Origin: Rosellinia necatrix
Taxonomy: Eukaryota > Ascomycota > Sordariomycetes > Xylariales > Xylariaceae
DNA length: 64,000 bases
Direction of reading: 5' to 3'
Assembly: GCA_021209875.1 (NCBI GenBank)
Contig: JAGYVD010000002.1
Coordinates: 992,001-1,056,000 of the forward strand
A program made the position numbers and the translations under genes. Of the stretch, positions 35,562 to 46,984 are shown piece by piece. Numbering within the stretch: position 1 is the first letter of the stretch; every line of letters starts with the position of its first letter. The notes under the pieces were generated by a model. That model saw only the letters and a list, made by a program, of their open reading frames with translations. It had not been told where the DNA came from and did not search any database.

Positions 35562-38500
35562 TTAAGTTAGTTTAGCCTTAAGGGGCAGGTTTCGGCTGCT
35601 TGGGCCGACAAACGCCGTCTTAGCGTGGCTTGTGATGACCCAGTTCTGAGAAACCGTGTCCCAGTTGCTCACGTCGCGACGGGTGAGTGGCGCGCGGAAC
35701 GTAACAGTCTGGCCAGGGTCGATGCGGATGCGGTCAAAGCCACGGAGTACGACTGGCGGGTTGTCAGGCCCACCGAGAGATACGTAGAGCTGCGGGACTT
35801 CATCACCGACGATATCGCCCGTATTGGTGATTTCAGCGGTGATAATATACAACTCGTCCCATAGCTGTCGGTTTCCGCCGGGTGTGTCAGTAAGGGCGGG
35901 TGCGGCAGCTTGGAGTTTCTGGGGCTTCGCGTCGAGCGCACCGGCAGGCAAAAACTCTTCGGCTGTCCGTCCATATTCAGGGTCTTGAGAAGCGTCCTTC
36001 AGTGATGAGGTGCTGTTGAAGAATGGGTAAATGAATTCCCGGATGTAACGAACGGCGGTGGGGAATGCATAGTCTTTAATGTTCGTGGAAATGGTGCCAA
36101 AAGTTGGTGCCTTGGCGGTCTTGCCCTTGGTTGGCTTGTATGGGCCAGCTTTGGTCTTCTCAACCTTAATGTTGGCATACTTGAAGCTGGTGTACGACAG
36201 ACCAAAACCAAATTCATAGATTGGCTTGATCTTGGCTTGGTCTAGCGCGCGGTAGTCAATGAAGTTGCCTTCGGAGAAAGCTTGTTGGGGCGCCTGGTTT
36301 CCGTTGTTAGGCTTATAGAGAACGTCGGCTCCGTAGTCCTCGCGCTTGGCAGCCCAGGTGAAAGGCGTACGAGCGGCAGGGTTGACCTTTCCGTAGAGAA
36401 CGTCGACAATTGATCGGCCACTTTCCTGGCCCGGGAGACCGGCCCACAGAATAGCAGTAACGTTGGGAGAATCGTACCATTCAGTAAGGAGGGTAGGACC
36501 GACAGAGTGGATGATGACAATCGTGTTGTTGCAAAGGGAGGATACAGTCTTGACCAGTTCATCACCATTGCCCCATAGGGTCAGGTTTGTTCGGTCACCC
36601 TCGTTGCCATCAACGCTGATGAAACCTTCACCTGCATTGGCATTGACAAATACCAGGGCCGTAGCGCTGTCCTGCTTCACAAGGGACTGAATAGCACTGG
36701 TAGCATAGTTATCCAGGACGGCTTCTACGCGGGTGTGATCATCAATGGCCTGCTGGTTGATGGCGTCCAGGGGAGTGCTTAGGTAGGGGAAGTTGGCTGT
36801 GCCGGAACCCCAGGCCATAGCAAGAGTACCCTTGTTGCAGCCTCGGTTATCACAACCATTTGGACCCAAGGGATTTGGGCCCGCATCCTCACCAATGACG
36901 GCAAGGAACTTCGGCTTCTTCAGGGGCAGAGCACCGTTGTTCTTCAACAGAACGGTTGACTTGGCGGCAATCTCCCTAATGAGGCTTCCGTGGTCGGCTT
37001 GCACATCGACATGCCAATTGACCTGTTGGTAACCATCCTGGACACCCGCATGAAGGTAGCCGTAGGTATCTGAAGTCCATGAATCCATGTTAACGGGCTT
37101 TAGCCCCTCAACTGTTTGACCAACTTTGAAGAAGGCTGCCATAATTCTCATGGCCATATCGTCAATACGATAGTGAGGGACTGTTCCGTTCAGCACCGCG
37201 ACAGCTATTTAATTCATGTTAGAACATCCTCTCAATAACAAAGATTTGACGCATCCTCGGGTTTAGGTAGTATTCGGCAGTTACCCCGAACAAAATCGTT
37301 GTAAATATGAAAAGAAATATCAAAAGGATAAACACTCCGAGGCAACTTACTCAGATTGGCTCCCCAGAAGGAGCGGCTTGTTTGAAACTCTGTGTCACCA
37401 GGCATGCTCATGTCCAAGCCAGCCACAGCGCTTGCAACGCCGGCGTGCTGGGCTTGCCAATCACTCATGACGAAACCTTGGAAACCCAATTCGCCCTTAA
37501 GAATACCATTCAATGTCTTCGAGTTCTGGCAACCGTAGCTGTTGTTGATCTGCTGATACGAGCACATAACAGAGCCAACACCAGCCCTGACGGCATCGGC
37601 GAAGGGCCAAAGGTAGGTCTCATGCATCGTCTTATCGTCGATGTTAGAAGAAAGGGTCTCGGAGATGTTGAAGCCATAGCCGCGTGCTTCTCCGACCTGT
37701 CGGAAGTGTTCTACAATTGAATCAGTTTTAGATTCATCAGTGGGCACCGGGGGAGGGTCGTACCTTGTTCGTTCAATATGAAGTGCTTGGCGCAAGCAAC
37801 AACGCCTGCATCCTGAATACCCTTGGTAGTCTCACTCATGCCAACACCTGTGAGATAGGGATCGGGCGAGAAACCTTCCCAATTCCGGCCACCTGTCGGG
37901 GCGCGGCCGAGGGGACCGGCGACGGGTCCCAGGACGACGTTAACGCCCTTCCCCTTGTGCTCTTCACCCATCGCCTTACCACGGCGATACATCAGGCCCC
38001 TATCGAAAGAAGCGGCGACCGTTTGGCCGGAGGTGAAAGCGGAGGCAAAGTCACCAAAACGGATACCGAGCGGTGAGTCTTGCATGCAGAGTTGGCGGAG
38101 GCCAAGTCGCGGCACACCTCCCGTCTCGCCAACGCATTGCCCGCTTAGCCAGCTATAGGAATAAACGGTGAGTTTAAGATACCTTCCCAATTGGGCTTTG
38201 TCTGTTCAGTGCTGGCTGCTTACCCAATGCCGGTGGTCAGATTGACCTTCTCAGCGAGCGTCAGCTGCGAGACGAACTCGCGGGCTTTGCCGTAGGCCTC
38301 TTCCCAGCCCAGGGCTTGCGAGTTCATCCATGGGGATGGGTAGTGCGGCTCGGAATAAGCGAGGTTGCTAGCGGACTGGTCTCGGTGCTGCGGGGGGATA
38401 TTAGCGACTACCTCCTGACAGCTCGACCTGAATTGGCTGCCGAAAACGGGACACAGAGCAGGGGGGTTGGGTTGGTTGTGTGAATTGACCATCCGCCTCT

Positions 38501-38846
38501 GGCCCGTCCAACCCGAGATTTGGAGCTTCGTTCCCGAGTACCAAATTTTGGGTTTCCTCCAACATCCCGGACCAATTGACCCAGGCGTGGCATATTACAC
38601 GGGATAGGTTGCATAGGGCTGCATTCCTTCACACCGCGACCTCCCCGAGCCTCGAGAACCAGGACTGAGAACCAGGACGGCGGAGTATGGTGCCGATGAG
38701 TCGAGGCCCAAAGGCCTTGGTAGTGGATTTTGGGAGGTGGATGAATCAAGTGATCAGGGGGAAGTGGGCGATAGACATACCGAGACAGCAGACGCGCTGG
38801 CGCTGCAGGCAGCAGCCAGCAAGGAGCTGAACGTAGAGGTACGCAT
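35562..38846 (-). CDS. Secreted beta-glucosidase, glycoside hydrolase family 3
   Basis: Five exons (38846-38781, 38387-38224, 38152-37764, 37710-37351, 37204-35562) give 873 residues. The enzyme releases glucose from cellobiose and related beta-glucosides outside the cell. Exon 1 encodes a signal peptide ([20 protein letters not shown]). The N-terminal barrel shows [58 protein letters not shown] and the nucleophile motif [13 protein letters not shown] (about Asp290). The second domain has the [23 protein letters not shown] and GLPGQESG segments. A fibronectin-III-like domain closes the chain with [11 protein letters not shown]. Length and order match the A. fumigatus/Trichoderma extracellular enzymes. 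Intron 1 is long (393 nt); the others are 71, 53 and 146 nt. It is likely carbon-catabolite controlled, though I did not identify binding sites with confidence. Confidence 0.95.
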
Positions 38847-41731
38847 GGTGTCGCACCTGCGTGTTGGTCTTGTCTTCGCGGTGTAACTCGAGGCGAGCCA
38901 CGAGACGAGGCAGGTAGCTTAGAAAGATACCTACCGAGGAAGTCGGGACGGTGAGACAAACCCGAGAAGGAAGAAAGCACGAACGACAGAGGAGGACGCG
39001 GTCCACAAGACGCCTCTTATATATGCGGTGCGCCCGACGCTACCAGGTACCAAAGTTGCCAGCGAAGTGGGTGATTGCCATCGGGGGGGGGAGGAACGTT
39101 TGGACTACAGCATTATTCTCTGCAGCTTTTGTGCAGGCCAGATGCAGCAACGATTATGTGCACAAGCACACTAAAAGCAAACACGGAGTCGAGATTGGTC
39201 AGATGACGATGCCCAGGCCCGTACTCGTCGTGCTCATCCCTGGTTCTCGGTCGGACCCAAGCCTGCCCGAGTATTGGCAAGCCACGTTCGGTAGTGTACT
39301 AACGTCCTGCACCACTTGCCGATGAGGAAGGCGAACGAGAAAATCACGAAAATGTTGTCGAGCTGGCCGGCTGGCTAGCAGGTCGGCGCGACTCAAGCGC
39401 CATCTTGGCCATGTGGACGCGCCGGGGGCTAGGTATGCAGCGTACATACAGGTAGGGGAGCGTGGCATGAGGAGAAACATGCTTCTCCGCATTTCTCCAA
39501 CATTTTGATCGAATCGTTTTCTCCTGCAGATGGGGCCACCGAGATCTTGGCCGGGCCAGAACTGAGGCTTCATGGGCAACACTAGGCAGTAGGTAGCCGC
39601 AATGCTGGCTGGCGTTAGGGATACTTCGGGGTAGGTTACATTGACAAATACATGCTCATGGATGTTTCCCAACGGTCGAGGCCGGACCAACACTAGCTGC
39701 CATAGTGCACATAGTGCACAAGTAGATAGCATCTTGTTGCTAGTACCTAGCAGATAGGGACCAGGGGACGGACGAGTTGCCCATCGTCTGATGCTGTGGA
39801 CTGGAATCCCCATGTTTTCGTCACCCCTGTTCAGCTTATGAACGAATATCGCGGAATGGGGAAAGCCTACGAAGACGGGCCGATGGTAGATGATGATATG
39901 GCGCTGTGGCGGGCTGGAATCCCGCCTATTGGTGGTGGACCCAATCCATTTTCCCCTGGTTGGTGCACTGGTTCACCAATCCTGATCCCACGAACGACGC
40001 TAACACCATCAGCCTACATGACACTGCGCCAACTACCACCGTTCTTCACTACGCGAAACCTACACTGCTTATTGATTGTACGCCTAAAAAAATAAAAAAA
40101 AGTCCTACTCCCTACGTCCGTAAATCTAACCGAAGACTTATGTAAAGCTGAACCACAGATACCCCTATGCCAGCCAACTACCCATTCATCCCGACTTAAC
40201 CTACCCAGGTAGCTAGGTTTAGGGCATATAATTAATGGGGATAGAGGACCATATCATACGTAGGTGCTTCTGTCATGTATGTAGCATCGGCACTTCCCTT
40301 ACAGTACTCTCCGCCTTACAGAACCGCGCAGAACAATTCCCGCTTTTGCGGGGTAAATTACGCTACTGTACGTTGTGGCCGGGGTTAGCCATGTAAAATA
40401 CACTAGACCGAGACTGACCTTGCCTAGATAGGCGAGTAGGCTTGGTATAATTATGACCAAGGCGAAGCTCATTTCCCTGCTTCCCGCTTCCCCCCACCCT
40501 CCCTCGACTCGTCGGAAACCCTAGCAGCATTCGGTTAGTCAGTCAGCTTTTCGCCCTTTCTCGGGCTTGAACATTTCCCCCCCTGTGATTCTAATTAACT
40601 ACATACCTATCTATTATACACCGACGGTAACTCACACCAACGAGATCACCCACAAGCTTTGAGTAGCCGAAGCCGTTAAAAATCTATTTATATAAAAAAA
40701 AAGTGAGAACTTTAGGCCGGCGATCAAGTACGACGTAGTGTAGGTCAGCATGCGAGCACGTTGACCTAACTACCCAGGCTCTGCTACGGGCATGGTAACC
40801 TGCGGGGCATCTGTTGCCCCTCTTACCTATAAACTTCTTGTCGGAGTTTTCTTTCACCCTGTTATGAGATATATAAATTCTTGGCGATTTCGTATGCCTC
40901 TCGGTGGGGAGCAATGGAAAATCAGATCCGGTAAACTAGGGACATAGTTATAGGTGGAATCCAAAGAATTGGCAAAACTATCCAATTTGCATCAACCTCG
41001 CCTATACTATGAGCGAAGCTCTTGGCGTCGTGCTACCGTATCTATCATTCGTATATTCCGATGCGATAGTTCCGCCGAGCTTATTCCATCACCCAAGACT
41101 CGCTAGCGAAAACGGACACGCTATGAGGGCTACCAGCCAGAAACGAGTGAATAGGCTGCTGCTGATGGTGGTGTGTGGTGGCCCCCCCTTAACCTTGGTC
41201 TGGCAACTCTCGGGCTGTGGTTGTTCGTATTTGTACGAGCTTTTGGCCTTAGAGGTATTTCAGCCATGGATGCTCTTGTGAGTGCGTTGGCCGGGGTAGC
41301 TCCATGCAGCTCGATCCTGTTGGTCAATGGGTTGCTTGTTGGTCGAGGAGCATGCTGTACTAGAGCGGGCCAGAGGTCCAATGTAGGTTAGGGAATTGGA
41401 GATGTCAAGTTTGATACAGTAAAAGTGTGCGGGGGACGATCCACCAATTCCAAAGTTCACCTCCGGCTTCGACGATCGCTGTGGGTTAATGTTACACGGC
41501 TTTCCGGCTTTCCGGCAACATGGACCATTTCCCCGACCGTGATGAGGGACCACGTGGCTTAGATCAGCCCCAGAACCATGGTGCGCGTTTAAAGATAGTT
41601 CTGTTCTGACCAAGGTCCGACAGTTATCTTCTGACAGCGTTTTCGCCGGCAGCGCGGATTTCCTGCTCTTGTTCATCCTGTCGCCCCGAACGGCTTCGGT
41701 GCTGTTCTTATGCCAGCCGCCTGTCGTATCG
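38847..41731. other. Intergenic region, no gene supported
   Basis: Upstream of the GH3 gene. Open frames at 38951-39325, 39796-40145 and 41009-41391 were inspected. None has a recognised domain, splice-consistent extension or start context. Short TACCTAGG words occur near 40200-40220, and an A run near 40085-40100. Confidence 0.5.
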
Positions 41732-43890
41732 TTACCGGTGTGTTTCCGCCTTTGCGCTAGCCTCCCAGCTTCGGCGAATCTCGTCCTTCAACTCCTGGAG
41801 CACCGGCTCAATGAATGTGGGCCTAACCAACCCTGCCGTCTGTCGCACCAGTTTCTTAGAGGCCGCAAAACTCCCAACGGGAGTCTCCATTCCTTTCCAG
41901 TCTTCAAACCGTTCGAAAATCATGGCGATATCAAATTCGCAGACGTTCGCGAAAGGGTGCCAGAAACTATCCTGCTTATACGTGATGCTTTGTTTGAGGC
42001 TCTGTCCGTCACCACTTACCTCCTGGTAGCGATATATGAGCCAGAGTGACTTCTCAGGCTTCGTGACGTCAACGACAAGGTGATAACCAGTTGAGCGATG
42101 AGTCGCTTGTCGTCCGCTATACTTGGTGACTACCTTGCGATTGAATATTTCGCCTATCTCGTAGACATAGCGGGGGAGATATTTGCCATTTGGCATAGAT
42201 ACGTTTCGTTCCAACTCGAGTATAGTCGGATAGTTCAGCCAGTCGTCCCTTTTCCAAAAATCCGAGATAAGTTTCCCATCCTTTCGACTCCGACAGAGGA
42301 GATACGACCACATATGGACGCATGCTCTTTGAACCGTATAGCAAGCATCCTCGCACTTGTCTTTCTCCGAGAAAAGCTGCATAAGCAGCTGCGAGTCTTC
42401 GTTAGATCTCAACCCTATGAGATCTTCCTGGCGTTGGAAGTTAGTTTGCCTTAGTATCTCATACTGGCCATCTTCCTCGGGGGGCGGGTCTTTGGGCATG
42501 CTCTCGGGGGTGGTAGCTGACTGTGACAGTTTCTCAAACCCCGTCTCTATCGAGCCCATTCGTTGCTCTAAGGGCACTATCCGTTTGTCTATGGCAGCTA
42601 ATTGCTCACCAAGCCGTCTCAGGTCCGGGGCATGAAGCGTCCCTTCGCGCCGTGCGTCGGGCTTTTGGCTCTGGGCTTCTGAGCCCTGCGCCTTCTCGGG
42701 TGCCTTGCCTAGCTCTTCTGCTTGAACGCGACTCTCCAAGCCTACTCGGCGCACTAGGGTTCGCGCCTCCCCGGAAGCTGAATGCGATCGGTCATAGGGG
42801 CTGTGGGGTCGCGCGACTTGTGCCTCTTGTGAAGCTTTCATGCGTTGTTGCCAGTTTTGCTCCAGAGACTCAAGGCGTTGCTGGTGATTCTGCATGATTG
42901 CTGTAATCTGCGTGGGGCTCAACTTATGCTCTATTCCTCGCTCAAGGACCGTAACGCGACCGAGCAACTAGCGTGTACCGGGTCAGTTAAGAGGTTCATG
43001 ATTCGCCATCTATTATAAGCGGGACCTACCTGTTCGTTTGCTTTTTCTAATACTCCTAGGCGTTCAGTATGTTTCGCTACGCATAGATCATGCTCTCTGA
43101 GGTGGTTCTCGTTGTTTCTCAGGCGCGCATCATGCTCCCCGAAGTGCCTATCATGAGCTGCTAAACGCGTGTTATGGTCACCAAGCTGCCTCTCGTGACC
43201 TACTAGGCGTGTGTCATGGCCTACTACGCGTCTCCCGCAATCCGTCAGATGCCCGTCGTATGCCACCAGGCGAGCGTCACTCTCTCCAAGGCGCCTGTCG
43301 TGCTCCGCCAGACTCGCGAAGCTCCTAGTCAGTTGTGTCTTCATATCCTCCATAGCACTCTTCGCCTGGTCAGTGGCGCCTCCCAAGGGCCCCGGCCGCC
43401 AGGCGGGTTGGCTAGGGCGCGCGGCATCACGACCCTGGTTGGAGCGGTACTCCTGGCCCGGGCTGCTTAGCGCCTCGAGGGCGGTGCTTTGGCTAGCCAC
43501 AGCCGCTGCCAGAGCGCCAAGATCCGCATGGTGTCGCTCGACACGCGGGATAACGTTGTCGCGTATCTCGCGCACGGCGTCAATCGCCATGTCCTCCGCG
43601 TCTTCCAGCGACTGGACGCGCCCTTCGACGGCCTGGACGCGCTCCTGGAGAAGGGCGATCTGGGCGCCCTGTCGTTCAAACGTGGCGGCTACCTGTCTCT
43701 GGTAGTCGCGAAACATGTCAATCGTCACAACGGCGACGCCAACCTGAGGTGCCTGGAGACCGCCCATCGCGCTAGGCGGAGGATACGGTGGTCGTCGGCT
43801 CTCGGATTCCCCCGCATGTAACCCTGGCGGGGAGGACATGTCCGGATATCTTCGTTTCGTGCCCTGTGGTGTCCCCACACGTTGTGCCAT
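41732..43890 (-). CDS. Orphan coiled-coil protein with a histidine-patterned heptad array
   Basis: Two exons (43890-43030 and 42967-41732), joined across a 62-nt intron (GTAGGT...GCTAG), give 698 residues. Residues about 57-140 are a first coiled coil (YQRQVAATFERQGAQIALLQ and onward). Residues 194-284 are thirteen successive heptads of the form L-x-x-H-D-x-R, of which eight carry His at the fourth position. A third coiled coil follows around residues 290-325, and a charged linker rich in Glu, Ala and Gln covers residues 330-410. The last 230 residues look globular, with many aromatic and Cys residues (CYTVQRACVHMWSYLLC, WLIYRYQEV, FDIAMIFERFEDW). I recognise no known domain. No signal peptide or membrane segment is visible. 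It is the last intact gene before the gene-poor margin of the AT-rich block, consistent with a lineage-specific gene. The function is unknown. Confidence 0.72.
43039..43311 (-). repeat. 21-bp coding repeat (13 heptads)
   Basis: Thirteen in-frame 21-nt units encode heptads LAEHDRR, LGESDAR, LVAYDGH and so on to LGVLEKA. Leu or Val (Phe once) opens every unit, and Arg or His closes most of them. Divergence between units is high, so the array is old rather than a fresh slippage product. Confidence 0.85.
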
Positions 43891-44189
43891 AGTACGCGCG
43901 AAATGCTAATGACGGTGCGAGGCTATGAAACAATTCAGTCCCCCAGCGGGAGCGGTTTGCATGATGCTCAGTGCTGTCTCCTGCGACGGCGCGCGCGTCG
44001 GGGCTCGATGGAATATGGGCGTGGCCGGACTCCGGGTGGTTGCAGCCGTGTGCTGACAAGAACCGACAGGAAAGGGGAAGGAAAGAGAAGGGTAGGCACG
44101 AGAGCGGCAGTTCGGATGCATGGGAGAGAGAGTAAGTGGCACGTCGCGAGGAGCAGTGAGCACTTGCATAATCTGGTTGACCACCGACT

Positions 44190-44268
44190 GACTACCTACC
44201 TACTACCTACTGCCTACTACCTACTACCTACTACCTACTACCTACTGCCCTACTACCTACCTGCTACC
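44190..44268. repeat. (CTACCTA)n minisatellite
   Basis: About eleven copies of a 7-bp CTACCTA unit, with TGCC variants, run head to tail. Confidence 0.9.
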
Positions 44269-44295
44269 ACGTAACTTATCTAGCTGCCACGCACC

Positions 44296-44330
44296 GACCG
44301 ACCGACCGACCGGCCGGCCGACGGACCACG
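44296..44330. repeat. (CCGA)n microsatellite
   Basis: A tract of CCGA tetranucleotides grading into CCGG, about eight units. Confidence 0.9.
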
Positions 44331-44764
44331 AAAGTATCCAGTAATCTTCCTCGCGCTGCCTCTGATCTGCCTGCCTGTTTGTGTACTGTGCTTGTGCTGT
44401 ACGGCATCCAGCCGTGGAGAGACGTCGCTCGCTCGCCAGACGCCACACACACCACCCACCCACCACACATCCACCACACACTCCCACTACACACCACGCC
44501 TGTTACCTAACGCAGGTGGGTAGCAAATGACGAGTTGGAGACGCCAAGGACGAGGAGGCAGCTGGAAGCGTGTGTGTATCAGGGCTTGTCTGGGTGGTGG
44601 GCGCAACCAAATTATCCCAGCTGTCAACCGTTATTGGTTAGCCCTCCGTTGCCGGTGGTGCTGGTGGCATGCAATGATGCACTCGGTCAGTGTGAGTGAA
44701 GGATCGAGATGATCCATGTACTACACTGTCTACGCATACTTTTGTGTACCCAATATGTAAGTTA

Positions 44765-44822
44765 GGTAGGTCTATAAGTAGGCAGGTAGGTAGGCAGGTA
44801 GGTAGGTAGGTAGACAGGTAGG
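44765..44822. repeat. (GGTA)n-type microsatellite
   Basis: Runs of AGGTAGGTAGGT with GGCAGGTA variants. The unit matches the GGTA/TACC words that are scattered through the intergenic DNA of the window. Confidence 0.9.
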
Positions 44823-45950
44823 TTAGATGGATGATGTGCAGGGGATGAGACGATGTCGACAGGTAGTCCGCGAACCAACCTCAGCTGCCTTAGGTACCTA
44901 CCTAGGTAGGTATTAGGTACCACACTCACACGTAGGTACCTTACTTACTTACCTAACATGACAACCATAATAAAATAAAAGGCACACACATATTACTGCA
45001 TACTGTGTGTCTTTTTTTGGGAAATATCCACTGTGTGCTGCGGCAGTCATTGGCTCTCGACCTGACACGGCATCCATTCCATTGCATACATATTGCATTT
45101 TCGCTTGGTATTGCAATAGTGTAGTATTATGCACCAGACTTTCGTCCTCATTGCATGTTCTCGTTGCATGTTACTTTGGCGACTTGCCCCCCGGTCGGGT
45201 TCGGGATAAGAAGATCAAAAGCTGTCCCATTTGCGATGGCTTATACAACTTTCGTTTGGTTTCGACCAGATTCGGCGCGCCTCACTTCACGTTGGAGGGC
45301 CCCACCCCGGGCCAGTTCTCTTGTCATACATATGTATTTAGTTGTTGTTGTACGTGGATGGGAATTCCGCCAATTATTCAGCGTACCGCAGCTATCTAGG
45401 TGTCTATAATTAGGTATGTAGCAGTCCAATACCCAGCACTCGTAGATCACGCATAAAATATTCGATTTTTAATTGTGCAGAATCAGGCTATAAGCTTCGC
45501 ACGGCATCAAAAGACAATAGCATATTAGGCAGCCAGGTAGGTAAACTGGGTAGTCCAAGTACCCAGATACCTGAGGAAGGGATTGGAAAGTAATGGTGAT
45601 TTTCGGCTTTCAGGCTTTTGCTAATGATAAGTATCTTGAAAAAAAAGAAGAAAAAGAAAGAAAGAAAGAAAAAAAGAAAAAAAGAAAAAAAAGTATTCGA
45701 CAAACGCCAGCCTGAGGCATTGTGCTGTCTCGGGATAGTTATTAACTCTTGAATGCCTAGCATCATCTGCCTTGACTTAGAGAGTGAATATCTCACCGCA
45801 TCATTATCACACGAACGCAAGAGGGAAATATTTGAACCCAAAAAAAAAAAAATTAAAGAAAAAAAAAAAAATACATAATTTATTTAGGATGCATTAGCTG
45901 TCAATGTCCCAGCTGAGGTTAATTCCTACTCCCGTCGTCCCACCCCCCGC

Positions 45951-46015
45951 AGCATCTCCTCGTAGCATCTCATTGTAGCATCTCATTGTAGCATCTCATC
46001 GTAGCATCTCCTCGT
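45951..46015. repeat. 13-bp minisatellite, five copies
   Basis: Five head-to-tail copies of AGCATCTCATTGT with CC/CA and T/C variants (45951-46015). No gene is attached. Confidence 0.92.
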
Positions 46016-46341
46016 AGCCGGGGGTGTCGAATTCGATCCGTATTTGTTTCCGGGCTGTCATCAGCCTACCAAAACGACCCGTTTCAGACGCCAACACCAT
46101 CCAAACATCCCGCTACATATTTTCCGCTACCGCGGAGCTGTGTAAAATAACTGCTGGGAAATTCACCGTCATAGGTGTCATACTATTCGGATAACTAGAC
46201 CTTTGTATCTCGAAGCCTAGCGTCGTGTTCTTGGCCGTAAAACCTTCGTCGAACTTTAAGTCGAATTGCTGATTGAGCGATCAAATTTAGGAGGTATGAT
46301 CTGTATTCGTGAGATCGATTCCAAGACTAGGCTGTCGGTTT

Positions 46342-46692
46342 CTAAGACGCCCCAGCCGCCAAGCCGCTGCAGCTTGATGTACTATTTGCCGGATGTGAAC
46401 TATTAATACAGCATTTCAGTGTGTCTTCGTCCCCCGACAGCGCGGCTTTAGTCCCCCCGGTCCGCACCTTTTGGGTGCCAGACTCTAATTTAGCTTTCTG
46501 TACTTGCAAATATACCTGAATCATCCGATTGTCAAGCCAACTTACCCGATAACCTATATTCTTGCCTTCGTCGTACCTCGCTGCTGGAGCCAGCAAATCA
46601 CGACGAAGATTCGATATACTAGGTCTTAGATCCCTAATCTGAGATCTGAAATCCTTACTCTGAGACGCGACATAATTTTCGAAACCCGCCAC
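46342..46692 (-). pseudogene. Possible gene fragment with a helical, charged segment
   Basis: The open frame begins directly after an AG (CGTAG|GTGGCGG) and reads GFENYVASQSKDFRSQIRDL, helix-forming and charged, before a GTAAGT at about 46550 and a less protein-like remainder. It looks like an internal exon whose partners are missing: immediately upstream (plus coordinates 46746 onwards) lies LTR-like sequence. No ATG is in frame. It may equally be chance. Confidence 0.25.
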
Positions 46693-46745
46693 CTACGTAT
46701 ACCAGAATGAAGACAAGCGTCTATCAGAACGTTATGAAGCGTCAT

Positions 46746-46981
46746 TGTCAGGTCCAATAATGACCCTGCTAGTTACCACCCGACACCTAGGGTGGTTCTA
46801 GTACTGGAAATGGCTGTATATAAGGACCTTCGGGACCCCCTTGGGTCTTGAAGGGTTCAGGAATCAATTGTTAACCCTATTGAGCCCTAAATACTACCAC
46901 CACAACCCCCCTACGGCCTAGAACATGCCTATCTATTCACTCCGTGATCCTTACGACTGACAGCCATAGGACGGGGGACCA
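46746..46981 (+). mobile_element. Possible solo or truncated LTR (retrotransposon remnant)
   Basis: The stretch begins TGTCAGGTCC and ends GGGACCA, and carries a GTATATAAGG promoter-like box about 70 bases in. A few bases after its end comes GGTTATGGTGTCC, similar to the primer-binding region that follows many Copia LTRs. I found no convincing target duplication and no second copy in the window, so this is tentative. Confidence 0.3.
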
Positions 46982-46984
46982 TCG

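Larger units (their letters stand above)
43891..46341. other. Gene-poor region rich in simple repeats
   Basis: No gene is supported. It contains the minisatellites listed separately at 44190-44268, 44296-44330, 44765-44822 and 45951-46015, plus A/G-rich stretches at 45640-45695 and 45840-45872. Open frames that cross the repeats on either strand are artefacts of unit lengths that avoid stops. Confidence 0.6.

Noticed and set aside
39796..40145. Plus-strand open frames near 39.8-40.1 kb
   Set aside because: No domain, no splice-consistent extension, and they end in an A-rich low-complexity tail.
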